Source of the DNA: Pontixanthobacter aestiaquae
GTDB taxonomy: Bacteria > Pseudomonadota > Alphaproteobacteria > Sphingomonadales > Sphingomonadaceae
DNA: 64,000 nt
Direction: 5' to 3'
Assembly (NCBI RefSeq): GCF_009827455.1
Contig: NZ_WTYZ01000001.1
Coordinates: 1,931,001-1,995,000 of the forward strand
Made by a program: the position numbers and the translations under genes. This document shows, one piece after another, positions 52,764 to 61,073 of this stretch; the first letter of the stretch is position 1; each line of letters begins with the position of its first letter. The notes below the pieces were generated by a model. It searched no databases, was not told the origin of the DNA, and saw only the letters and a list, made by a program, of their open reading frames with translations.

Positions 52764-53783
52764 ATGAAAATTCGTGCTACACTGTTTGCCGCCGCTGCAC
52801 TTGCGACGATGTCGCCGACCACTCCGGCGGTATCGCAAGACCTATCGTTCGATGCCTATCTGCAACTCATCATGGCAAAGGCCCGTGCAGAGGGTGTGAG
52901 CGAGTCCACGATTAATCGGATGACGGCGGGGCTGACACCAAACCAACGAGTCATCAGTCTTGATCGCGGTCAACCCGGCACTCCGACCCGCACTGGCTAT
53001 CCGGCGCTTGCCCCGTATATCGACACGCACGTCAACCCGACACGTATCCGCCGTGGGCGCGAGATGCATAAGGCAACGCGCGGCTTGCACGCGGAAATAG
53101 AACAGCAGTTTGGCGTACCATCAGAGATATTGATGGCGATATGGGGCCATGAAACGAATTACGGCAGCTTTAAGGGCAATTTCGACCTTTCGCGGTCGCT
53201 CGCAACGCTTGCTTGGGAGGGGCGCCGCCGTGATCTGTTCGAGAGCGAATGGATTGCGCTGCTGAAGGTTGCAGATAAAGGCTATTCGCGGTCGCAATTG
53301 GTCGGCAGTTGGGCGGGGGCCTTTGGCAATCCGCAATTTCTTCCCAGCGTCTACCTGCGCCTCGCGACCGATGGTGACGGCGATGGCCGCGCGGATATAT
53401 TCAATAACCGCGCTGACACGCTTGCCTCGATCGCGCGCTATTTCAATGATTCGGGTTGGAGGACGGGCCAGCCATGGGGCGTTCGTGCGTCTGTACCGGC
53501 AAATCTTGATCGTGCGGCAATTGAAAACAAGATAATTTCGCCCGTTTGCTCGCGCGTTCATGAGCGTCATAGCCAGTGGAAAACCGTTGGAGAATGGCGG
53601 CAATTGGGAGTTCAACCGCAAAAATATCTGGCCGATGACGTCATGGCGTCCTTCTTCCAGCCCGATGGACCGGGAAAACCTGCATGGCTCTTAACCGCAA
53701 ATTATAGGGTTATCCTCGAATATAACTGCTCGAATTACTACGCAATGAGTGTGGGATTGCTTGCAGATGAGATTGCCAACTGA
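52764..53783 (+). CDS. MltB-like lytic murein transglycosylase
   Basis: A 339-residue exported enzyme (signal peptide MKIRATLFAAAALATMSPTTPAVSQ) of the SLT_2/MltB family, which cleaves peptidoglycan to 1,6-anhydro-muropeptides. Catalytic E130 is in MAIWGHETNYG; QLVGSWAGAFGNPQFLPSVYLRLATDGDGDGRADIFNN is the family's substrate block. There is no lipobox, so it is a soluble periplasmic form. Its last 17 bases overlap the RlpA-like gene; together they form a wall-remodelling pair. Confidence 0.93.
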   Translation: MKIRATLFAAAALATMSPTTPAVSQDLSFDAYLQLIMAKARAEGVSESTINRMTAGLTPNQRVISLDRGQPGTPTRTGYPALAPYIDTHVNPTRIRRGREMHKATRGLHAEIEQQFGVPSEILMAIWGHETNYGSFKGNFDLSRSLATLAWEGRRRDLFESEWIALLKVADKGYSRSQLVGSWAGAFGNPQFLPSVYLRLATDGDGDGRADIFNNRADTLASIARYFNDSGWRTGQPWGVRASVPANLDRAAIENKIISPVCSRVHERHSQWKTVGEWRQLGVQPQKYLADDVMASFFQPDGPGKPAWLLTANYRVILEYNCSNYYAMSVGLLADEIAN

Positions 53784-54957
53784 CATCCAGACCCGTTTCC
53801 TAAAGCGCTTTTGCGTCTTGGGCCTTTCTGTATTGCTGGCGGCTTGTGGCCGTTTTGGTGGAGGCGATTTGCCTCCGCTGGCGACGGCTGCCGACCGGCC
53901 GGCGGTTGCAGCGGAAACCGGTCCGCAAGATGACTATCCGCTGGTTGTGGGTGAGCCATACGAAGTGGACGGGCAGCTTTACACCCCTCTCGACACGATG
54001 AATTTCGATGAAGTCGGCTATGCAGTGCTTGATCGCGATGGCGGCAATTCGGTTTCCATCGCACATAAAACGCTGCCACTGCCGAGTTATGTCGAGCTGA
54101 CATCGCTGGAAACCGGCAAGACCATTCTCGCAAGAGCCGAACGGCGCGGACCGATGAGTAATAATCATGTTGCCGCGTTATCGCCCCGCGCGTTGACGCA
54201 ACTCGGCGTCCAAAGCGGAGCGCCAATCCGCGTTCGCCGAACCAACCCGCCCGAATCAGAGCGTGCAAAATTGCGCATGGAGCAGACCGCCAATGCGCGG
54301 ATGGATACACCCAAATCGCTGCTGACGGTCCTTAAACGCAAATTGCCTGAGACGGGCTCGGTCAATCTGGCAGTGGCGCAGCCGAATGCTGTTCCGTCGC
54401 AAGTGACAACTCCTTCGAGGGAGCTTCCGGCGGTTGCTAGCGCGCCTGCGCGGACAACGCCTGTTGCGCGAGCCGCATCGACCACAGTTCCAAAAGCGAC
54501 AGCTGCATCTTTTGCCCAAGCCTTCACCGAGGAGCGGAGGGCCGTGACAGCATATCCGCTGGCGCCGCTATCCCGCGCGCCACGTGCTGTTGTAACTGCA
54601 CCAAGACCGTCTGCAACCCCGCGAACCGTGGCACAGGTTGCGCCGCAGCAACGTCCGGTCGTTGCTCCGTTAGAAACACGCGTTGCACCAAGGCGTCCCG
54701 TGCTGGGTGTTGCTGCTCGACCAGCGCCTAAACCTGCACCGGCAGCCGAAGGTGCTTTCGTAGTACAAGCCGCCGCATTCTCGAGCGAAGCCAACGCAAA
54801 ACGCGCGGCAAACTCGCTCAATGGCTTTATCCAGAAGTCAGGCCGCTTTTATCGCGTCCGCACCGGACCGTTCACCAACCGTGGACAGGCAGAGGCAGCG
54901 CTCGCAAAGGTCCGCGCAGCGGGCTATAGCGATGCACGAGTATTCACTGCGGGATAA
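53767..54957 (+). CDS. rlpA: RlpA-like lipoprotein with SPOR domain, catalytic part degenerate
   Basis: A 396-residue lipoprotein (lipobox LAAC, C27) with the RlpA layout: a small double-psi beta-barrel (about 60-145), an Ala/Pro/Thr-rich linker (about 150-320) and a C-terminal SPOR domain (about 322-396) for septal glycan binding. The barrel begins YEVDGQLYTPLDTMNFDEVGYA, but the usual SWYG...TANGExFD segment is missing, shrunk to VLDRDGGNSV, and the catalytic Asp of DRGP is Arg (ERRGPM at 125-130). It probably binds rather than cleaves glycan. The ATG at 53767 is chosen over GTG at 53749. Confidence 0.82.
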   Translation: MRLPTDIQTRFLKRFCVLGLSVLLAACGRFGGGDLPPLATAADRPAVAAETGPQDDYPLVVGEPYEVDGQLYTPLDTMNFDEVGYAVLDRDGGNSVSIAHKTLPLPSYVELTSLETGKTILARAERRGPMSNNHVAALSPRALTQLGVQSGAPIRVRRTNPPESERAKLRMEQTANARMDTPKSLLTVLKRKLPETGSVNLAVAQPNAVPSQVTTPSRELPAVASAPARTTPVARAASTTVPKATAASFAQAFTEERRAVTAYPLAPLSRAPRAVVTAPRPSATPRTVAQVAPQQRPVVAPLETRVAPRRPVLGVAARPAPKPAPAAEGAFVVQAAAFSSEANAKRAANSLNGFIQKSGRFYRVRTGPFTNRGQAEAALAKVRAAGYSDARVFTAG

Positions 54958-54964
54958 ACTGCCG

Positions 54965-54985
54965 GCTCCCGCCCGGCGCGGGAGC
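54965..54985 (+). promoter_or_regulatory. Hairpin just before the carboxypeptidase start
   Basis: GCTCCCGC and GCGGGAGC form an 8-bp stem around CCGGC. The stem ends four bases before the GTG start of the carboxypeptidase, where it could mask the ribosome site, since no clear Shine-Dalgarno is visible outside it. There is no T-run after it, so a terminator is less likely. Confidence 0.4.
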
Positions 54986-54989
54986 TTAC

Positions 54990-56141
54990 GTGAAACGGTT
55001 TCTAGCCAATGTTGCAGCCTGTGTGGTGCTTGTTTCGACGGCATCGAGCGCATGCGTAACCGAAGCTGAAATCATTACAGATGGCGCACCGGTATCGTTG
55101 CTGGTTGACCTGCAATCTGGACAAACCTTACACGCCGACAGCGCTGATCGGCGCTTTATTCCTGCATCCATCACCAAAGTGATGAGCATTTTCGTCGCGT
55201 TCGAGATGCTGAAAGCGGGAGAAATTCGCAGCGATCAGACCTTCACCATGAGTGAGGGCGTTGCTGACGATTGGTACCGTACGGGTTCTACCATGTTCCT
55301 TGAACCGGGCGAGGAAGTGAGCGTTGATCTGCTCCTGCGCGGAATGGCATCGGTATCAGCAAATGATGCAAGCACAGTTTTGGCTGAAGGTGCTGCTGGC
55401 TCAATCGACGATTGGGTCGCACGGATGAATGCAGCCGCGCGTGATCTTGGCATGACACAAAGCCATTTCGCCACGCCCAATGGCTGGCCGGACGAGGGCA
55501 AGACGTTCACCACGGCCAATGATTTGGCGAAGCTCGCTAGCGCCCTCGTCACCCGTCATCCCGAGCTGTACGCCCAATATTTCGGTAAAGAGGGTTTGCG
55601 TCACAATGGCTTCGCACAAGCCAATCATGATCCTATTTCCGGCGTTTTACCCGGGGCAGACGGGATCAAGACCGGTTATACCGGGCAGGCAGGTCATGGT
55701 TTTCTTGGAAGCGCAGAACGCGACGGGACGCGGCTGATTATGGTATTGGGCGCTGTCGAAACCGAGGAACAGCGCGCAAAAATGGCGCGCGATCTTATGA
55801 ATTGGGGGTTCGATAGTTTTGACCGCCGGCTGCTATTCGATAACGGTGCCCAAATCGGGTCGATACGCGTACAGAATGGTGCGCAGGGCAACGTCAATGT
55901 AGAAGCGGCAAGCCGGATTAATCTGGCGATACCCAAGGGCTCGAATGAGCTAGCTTCGATCGCCATTCATTACGAAGGGCCGCTTCAGGCACCGATTGCG
56001 GTAGGAGAAGTTGTGGCGCATTTGCAGATCGATGTTGCCGGATCACCGAGCGCGCGCGTTCCATTGGTTGCATCCGAAGATGTGGCTGAGGCCGGTCCAT
56101 TTAGGCGGATCGCCAATGCGTTTGAGAATTGGTTCGGATAA
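54990..56141 (+). CDS. D-alanyl-D-alanine carboxypeptidase (PBP5/6-like)
   Basis: A 383-residue exported serine peptidase (signal peptide MKRFLANVAACVVLVSTASSA) that removes the terminal D-Ala from pentapeptide. SITK at 60-63, SAN at 123-125 and KTG at 227-229 are the three active-site motifs. The C-terminal extension (about 275-383) ends with the amphipathic PFRRIANAFENWFG, which anchors such proteins to the membrane. GTG start. It overlaps tmk by one base (TAATG). Confidence 0.94.
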   Translation: MKRFLANVAACVVLVSTASSACVTEAEIITDGAPVSLLVDLQSGQTLHADSADRRFIPASITKVMSIFVAFEMLKAGEIRSDQTFTMSEGVADDWYRTGSTMFLEPGEEVSVDLLLRGMASVSANDASTVLAEGAAGSIDDWVARMNAAARDLGMTQSHFATPNGWPDEGKTFTTANDLAKLASALVTRHPELYAQYFGKEGLRHNGFAQANHDPISGVLPGADGIKTGYTGQAGHGFLGSAERDGTRLIMVLGAVETEEQRAKMARDLMNWGFDSFDRRLLFDNGAQIGSIRVQNGAQGNVNVEAASRINLAIPKGSNELASIAIHYEGPLQAPIAVGEVVAHLQIDVAGSPSARVPLVASEDVAEAGPFRRIANAFENWFG

Positions 56142-56776
56142 TGGCAGGCAAATTCATCGCGTTTGAGGGAGGGGAGGGGACCGGCAAATCCACTCAGGCC
56201 CGTCTGCTCACCGAATATTTGCAAAGCAAAGGTATCAGCACTGTTCTGACGCGCGAGCCAGGCGGTACTGCAGGCGCCGAAGCCATTCGCAGCCTGTTGC
56301 TCGATCCGCCGGGGGAAGGCTGGGGCGCACGCGCCGAGGCGTTGCTGTTTGCGGCTGCACGATCAGACCATGTCGAGAAGCTGATTAGACCCGGCATCGC
56401 GGCCGATAAATGGGTAATTTGTGACCGCTTCCTCGACTCCAGTCGCGCGTACCAGGGAGGGGCAGGGGGTGTCGGCGACAATGCAGTCCTATCCTTGCAT
56501 GAAGTAGGCAGCGACGGATTACGCCCCGATCTGACGATATTGATCAGTGTCCCGCCCGCAACTATCGCTGCGCGTCTTGCTGAGCGTGACGGTGATACTT
56601 CCGACGCTATTGGCGGGCGAAGTGCGGAATACCATGCCGAAGTCGCATCAACATTCCTCAACCTAGCGAAAAGCGAGCCTGACCGGTTCTTCGAAATAGA
56701 TGGCGATGGAACGGCTAAGGATGTGCATCAGCGCGTACTGGCCGTTCTGGAACCTCTGTTGGGTGCACAAACATGA
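56141..56776 (+). CDS. tmk: Thymidylate kinase
   Basis: A 211-residue enzyme phosphorylating dTMP to dTDP. P-loop FEGGEGTGKST at 8-18, the DRF-type motif in ICDRFLDSSRAYQG, and the lid region AERDGDTSDA are present. The start shares a base with the carboxypeptidase stop. It overlaps holB by four bases (ATGA), the usual tmk-holB order. Confidence 0.96.
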   Translation: MAGKFIAFEGGEGTGKSTQARLLTEYLQSKGISTVLTREPGGTAGAEAIRSLLLDPPGEGWGARAEALLFAAARSDHVEKLIRPGIAADKWVICDRFLDSSRAYQGGAGGVGDNAVLSLHEVGSDGLRPDLTILISVPPATIAARLAERDGDTSDAIGGRSAEYHAEVASTFLNLAKSEPDRFFEIDGDGTAKDVHQRVLAVLEPLLGAQT

Positions 56777-57735
56777 CAATGCTCGGCCACGAAACGCCTT
56801 GGCAGCAATGGCGCGAGGCGCTTGCGGGTGAGCGTATGCATCACGCATGGATGCTCGCTGGAAAACGTGGACTAGGGAAGATGCGCTTTGCGATGGCAGC
56901 GGCACGTGAGCTTGTGGCGGAGGATGGCCTGCCGCAGCCGGACAGCCATCATCCCGACATCATCGTTTTGAATCGTCTTCCCAAGGACGATAAGGAAGAC
57001 AAAAAGCGCGCCGACGGCAAGCCCTACGAAACCAAACGCAATATTGCGGTAAGCCAGATTCGCGCAATGCAGCAGCGTCTGAACACCAGACCAACGTTGG
57101 GATCGCGCCGGGCAATCATTATCGATCCATCAGATGATCTGGAGAAAGGTGCATCCAACGCTCTGCTCAAAAGCCTCGAAGAACCGCCAATCGGCACCTA
57201 TTTTCTGCTCGTCACGCATCGACCGGCGCGTTTACTGCCCACCATCCGTTCGCGATGCCGGATTGTGCGTTTTCCGACGATTAATGACGACGACATGGCG
57301 AGGCTGTTATCCGCTCAGGCGCCGGACACGGAGCCAGCTACTCAACACGCTGCGATTGTTGCGGCCAATGGCTCCCCTGGTGCCGCACTCGATTTTGTCG
57401 AGCGCGATCTCGGCCCTTTGTTCAAGCTCATGCAAGATATCATCGCGCAGGGTGACCCCGATTTCATGCTTCGCGGCAGACTTGCCGACGCTATCGGAGC
57501 GAGGCCCAATAGAGAGCGGATTCAGGCGACACTGGATCTCGCACGCTCGGTTGTTTCGGGGGCTGTCGATCAGGCTTCACGCGCGAACTATCCCGCAATT
57601 GTCGATGCACATGCCGAATTGGTCAAGCTGACCGGCCAAGCACCGACCTTCAATTTCGATGCAGGATTACTGGTGGCAGAAATTGGTACCTTGCTTGCCT
57701 CCGCCGCGCCGAATAGGGAGCGGGCCAATGTCTGA
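56773..57735 (+). CDS. holB: DNA polymerase III delta-prime subunit
   Basis: A 320-residue clamp-loader subunit. The N-terminal AAA-like domain carries AGKRGLGKMRFAMAAARELV, a degenerate P-loop as expected for delta-prime, and SNALLKSLEEPPIGTYFLLVTHRPARLLPTIRSRCRIVRF, the SRC-containing sensor region. It is coupled to tmk and to metG by overlaps (4 and 8 bases). Confidence 0.94.
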   Translation: MTMLGHETPWQQWREALAGERMHHAWMLAGKRGLGKMRFAMAAARELVAEDGLPQPDSHHPDIIVLNRLPKDDKEDKKRADGKPYETKRNIAVSQIRAMQQRLNTRPTLGSRRAIIIDPSDDLEKGASNALLKSLEEPPIGTYFLLVTHRPARLLPTIRSRCRIVRFPTINDDDMARLLSAQAPDTEPATQHAAIVAANGSPGAALDFVERDLGPLFKLMQDIIAQGDPDFMLRGRLADAIGARPNRERIQATLDLARSVVSGAVDQASRANYPAIVDAHAELVKLTGQAPTFNFDAGLLVAEIGTLLASAAPNRERANV

Positions 57736-59296
57736 ACCCTACTATATCACCACCGCGATTTCCTATCCCAATGGACGCCCGCATATCGGTCACGCCTATG
57801 AGGCGATTGCCGCTGATGTCATCGCGAGGTTCCAGCGCGCGCAAGGCCGCAATGTCCGATTCCAAACCGGAACCGACGAGCATGGTCTGAAAATGGCACG
57901 CAAAGCGGAGGAGCAGGGTAAGACCGCGCGCGAGCTAGCTGACGAAATGTCCGGCTATTTCCAAGAGATGTGCGCGACTTTGAATGTCAGCCATGACCGT
58001 TTCATTCGTACGGTAGAGGATGATCACCACACGGCCAGCCAAGCAATCTGGAAGGCGATGGAGGCCAAAGGCGATCTGTATCTGGATCGCTATGAGGGCT
58101 GGTATTCAGTCCGCGATGAAGCCTATTATGACGAAAAAGAGCTGATCGGGGGCGAGAGTGGTGAGAAACTTTCGCCGCAGGGCACCCCTGTCGAGTGGAC
58201 AGTCGAGGAAAGCTGGTTCTTCCGCCTGTCCAAATATCAGGACGCGTTGCTGAAGCTATTTAAGGAGACACCTGAGTTTCTCCAGCCTGACAGTCGCCGC
58301 AATGAGATGATTGCCTTCGTCGAAGGCGGTTTGCGCGACCTCTCAATCTCGCGCACCAGCTTCGATTGGGGCGTGAAAGTGCCCGGTTCGGACGGGCATG
58401 TGATGTATGTCTGGGTCGACGCGTTGACCAACTATCTCACTGGCCTCGGTTATCCCAATATGAATGGCGACATGGCCAAATTTTGGCCCGCCAATCTGCA
58501 CTTGATCGGCAAAGATATCGTTCGGTTTCACACGATCTATTGGCCGGCGTTCTTGATGAGTGCCGATTTGCCATTGCCCAAGCAGGTATTCGGGCACGGT
58601 TTCCTGCTCAACCGCGGCGTGAAAGAGTCCAAGACGCTCGGCAATGTGACCGATCCTATTGCTCTTGCGGAACAGTTCGGTGTCGACAATCTGCGCTATT
58701 TTCTGATGCGCGAAGTCGCATTCGGGCAAGATGGAAGCTATTCGCCTGAAGCGATTGTGACCCGCTGCAATGCAGAGCTAGCAAACAGCTTTGGCAACCT
58801 TGCGCAGCGCACTTTGTCGATGATTTTCAAGAATATGGATGGGGTTCTTACAGCGGACTTCACCCCGTCCGATGGCGATATCGAGCTGGAAAAGCTCGTG
58901 CATGGTGCGTGCGCGGATTTGCAGAGCAAGTTTGCTGACCTCGCGTTCAGCGATGGCCTCGATGCATGGATGAAAGGCGTGTTCGCCTGCAACCAATATG
59001 TCGACGATCAAGCGCCATGGACATTGAGAAAAACCGATCCCGAGCGGATGAAAGCAGTATTGCTCACCCTGTTCAAGCAAGTGCGTGTCCTGGCCATTAC
59101 CGTGAGACCGGTTGTGCCCGCAGCTAGCAACACATTGCTCGATCAATTGGGCATCCCGGCTGATGAACGAGACTATGGCAATCTGACTGATTCCGACTGG
59201 TTCGACCGTCGTGTGGCGACTGCCGCACCACTAGAAAAGCCTGAGGGCGTTTTCCCCCGGCTCGACATGCCGGCAGAGGAGGCCGCGCAATGCTGA
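57728..59296 (+). CDS. metG: Methionyl-tRNA synthetase, KESKT variant
   Basis: A 522-residue class I synthetase. HIGH at 19-22 in GRPHIGHAYE; the second signature reads KESKT at 299-303 (VKESKTLGNVTDP) where KMSKS is standard, so the Met and last Ser are replaced. The zinc-binding cysteines of the MetG1 type are absent, and so is the C-terminal tRNA-binding extension; this is the short form common in alphaproteobacteria. The start at 57728 overlaps holB by eight bases. An upstream frame opening at 57659 is inside holB. Confidence 0.94.
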   Translation: MSEPYYITTAISYPNGRPHIGHAYEAIAADVIARFQRAQGRNVRFQTGTDEHGLKMARKAEEQGKTARELADEMSGYFQEMCATLNVSHDRFIRTVEDDHHTASQAIWKAMEAKGDLYLDRYEGWYSVRDEAYYDEKELIGGESGEKLSPQGTPVEWTVEESWFFRLSKYQDALLKLFKETPEFLQPDSRRNEMIAFVEGGLRDLSISRTSFDWGVKVPGSDGHVMYVWVDALTNYLTGLGYPNMNGDMAKFWPANLHLIGKDIVRFHTIYWPAFLMSADLPLPKQVFGHGFLLNRGVKESKTLGNVTDPIALAEQFGVDNLRYFLMREVAFGQDGSYSPEAIVTRCNAELANSFGNLAQRTLSMIFKNMDGVLTADFTPSDGDIELEKLVHGACADLQSKFADLAFSDGLDAWMKGVFACNQYVDDQAPWTLRKTDPERMKAVLLTLFKQVRVLAITVRPVVPAASNTLLDQLGIPADERDYGNLTDSDWFDRRVATAAPLEKPEGVFPRLDMPAEEAAQC

Positions 59297-60066
59297 TCGA
59301 TAGTCATTGTCACTTGGAATATGACGGCTTGATCGAGGAGCAAGATGCGGTGCTCGACCGGGCTCGCAGTGCTGGTGTCCAAGGGTTTCTTAACATCTCG
59401 ACCAAGCAAAGCGAGTGGGGTCAGGTCATGGGCACTGCAGCTCGTGAAAAGGACGTGTGGGCCAGCGTGGGAATTCACCCGCATCATGCCGATGATCACG
59501 CCGATCTGGGTATCGATGCCTTGCGGGAGGCGGTGAAGCATCCCCGCGTCATTGCCATCGGCGAGACTGGGCTCGACTATTACTACGACAAATCTGACCG
59601 GCAGGTGCAGCAGGATCTTTTCCGCCTGCACATCACTGTGGCCCGCGAGACCGGGCTGCCAGTAATTATTCACACGCGCGATGCAGAAGATGATACCGCA
59701 GCAATCTTGGAGGATGAGCTGGGGAAGGGGGCCTTCCCCGCCCTGATCCACTGCTTCACGGCGTCATCCGAGTTTGGCCGCAAGGTGCTTGATCTGGGCC
59801 TGACAATCTCGCTTTCCGGCATTGTTACGTTTAAGAACGCCAAGGAGCTTCAGGAAATTGCGGCAGAATTGCCTGAAGATCGGATATTGGTGGAGACTGA
59901 CAGTCCGTTTCTTGCGCCGGTTCCGCATCGCGGCAAAACCTGCGAGCCTGCATTCGTGCGGAATACGGCTGAATTCGTGTCCGAACTTCGCGGCGTCACG
60001 GTTGAAGAACTGGCGGCAACCACGACGTCAAACTTCTTTAAGCTGTTTTCGAAAGCTGCGGCGTGA
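59290..60066 (+). CDS. TatD-family metal-dependent hydrolase
   Basis: A 258-residue TIM-barrel deoxyribonuclease-like enzyme of the TatD/YcfH family. The metal ligands appear in LIDSHCHLE (HxH), GETGLDYYYDKSDRQVQQDLFRLHI, IIHTRDAEDD, LIHCFTAS and LVETDSPFLAPVPHRGK. Its common place after metG or holB is as in many bacteria. It overlaps metG by seven bases and the next gene by four. Confidence 0.94.
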   Translation: MLIDSHCHLEYDGLIEEQDAVLDRARSAGVQGFLNISTKQSEWGQVMGTAAREKDVWASVGIHPHHADDHADLGIDALREAVKHPRVIAIGETGLDYYYDKSDRQVQQDLFRLHITVARETGLPVIIHTRDAEDDTAAILEDELGKGAFPALIHCFTASSEFGRKVLDLGLTISLSGIVTFKNAKELQEIAAELPEDRILVETDSPFLAPVPHRGKTCEPAFVRNTAEFVSELRGVTVEELAATTTSNFFKLFSKAAA

Positions 60067-60830
60067 AAGTCATCATGCTCGGCTCCGGAACATCAACCGG
60101 TGTTCCGAGGATCGGCGATGACTGGGGTGAATGCGACCCCAAAGAACCCAAAAATCGGCGCACACGCGTGTCCATTCTTGTCGAAAGCAATGATGGAAAT
60201 CGTTTAGTTATAGATACTTCCACCGATATGCGGCAGCAGTTTCTAGCCAATAATATCGACCGCATCGATGGCGTCTTCTGGACGCATGACCATGCAGATC
60301 ACTGCCACGGCATCGATGATCTGCGGGTACTCAGATACGGCCGAAAAGATGCGTTACCAGGCTACGGATCGGCTGAAACAGTCAGGCGACTTCGCCAGCG
60401 TTTCGATTATGTCTTTGCTGGCCAACATGGCTATCCGACCATCGTGAAGCTCGATACGCTCGACCACATGCGAATGTGCGCCGGATTTGGCGTTGAATGG
60501 TGTCAGATGCCGCATGGTCCGACGCAATCCACCGCATTCCGGTTCGACGCTGATGGTAAATCCATCTCCTATGCGACTGACTTTAGTGCGATTACGGATG
60601 AAATGATCGATCTGCTCGACGGCACAGATATTCTTGTTACGGATTGTCTGAGGCGCGATCCGCATCCAACCCATGCACATTTGGCGATGGCGATTGAGCT
60701 TGGAGAACGCACCAATGCAGGCACAACCGTGCTGAGCCATCTCGACAAATCCATGGATTATGCCACTTTGGTCAATGAAGTGCCGGAGAACGTCATTGTA
60801 GGTTATGACGGATTGGAGATCGTAGCATGA
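60063..60830 (+). CDS. Metallo-beta-lactamase-fold hydrolase, PhnP-like
   Basis: A 255-residue MBL-fold enzyme. The metal site is HDHADHCHGIDDLR; the start VIMLGSGTSTGVPRIGDDWGECDPKEPKNRRTR and late TDCLRRDPHPTHAHLAMAIEL are typical of the PhnP/phosphodiesterase group. It probably cleaves a cyclic phosphate or other phosphodiester, but the substrate is not known. Co-transcribed with the tatD-type gene (ATGA overlap) and with the following 56-residue gene. Confidence 0.9.
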   Translation: MKVIMLGSGTSTGVPRIGDDWGECDPKEPKNRRTRVSILVESNDGNRLVIDTSTDMRQQFLANNIDRIDGVFWTHDHADHCHGIDDLRVLRYGRKDALPGYGSAETVRRLRQRFDYVFAGQHGYPTIVKLDTLDHMRMCAGFGVEWCQMPHGPTQSTAFRFDADGKSISYATDFSAITDEMIDLLDGTDILVTDCLRRDPHPTHAHLAMAIELGERTNAGTTVLSHLDKSMDYATLVNEVPENVIVGYDGLEIVA

Positions 60831-60997
60831 GCCAGTTTCAGTGGATCCACATCATCTGGGCGTTCGGTGCGCTGTTGCTATTGGTCAGCGCGCTTGCGGC
60901 GTACCGGCTCAGTTGGAAAACGAGTTTGCTCTACGCGCTGATCTGGGCTTCGATTTTCACCGCGGGGGCACTGTTATTCAGTTTGTTCGGGACGTGA
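60827..60997 (+). CDS. 56-residue membrane microprotein
   Basis: A short gene with ATG at 60827 overlapping the stop of the MBL gene (ATGA) and TGA at 60995-60997. It encodes two hydrophobic helices (WIHIIWAFGALLLLVSALAAY and LLYALIWASIFTAGALLFSLFG) around a basic turn (RLSWKTS). Coupling and a clean two-helix layout argue that it is real. The family is not recognised; similar tiny membrane proteins occur after this MBL gene in alphaproteobacteria only as far as I can guess. Confidence 0.6.
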   Translation: MSQFQWIHIIWAFGALLLLVSALAAYRLSWKTSLLYALIWASIFTAGALLFSLFGT

Positions 60998-61038
60998 GGG
61001 CCCAAACGCACCTCACACAGTCGGGTTCATTATTTAAC

Positions 61039-61052
61039 ATAATATATATTAT
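61039..61052. promoter_or_regulatory. AT-rich perfect palindrome before mazG
   Basis: ATAATATATATTAT is a perfect 14-base palindrome in an AT-rich stretch (61028-61060) between the microprotein gene and mazG, 22 bases upstream of the mazG ATG. It could be an operator or part of a -10 region. Simple AT sequences make palindromes easily, so the support is weak. Confidence 0.3.
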
Positions 61053-61073
61053 CATTCCATCTGATACCAGAAG

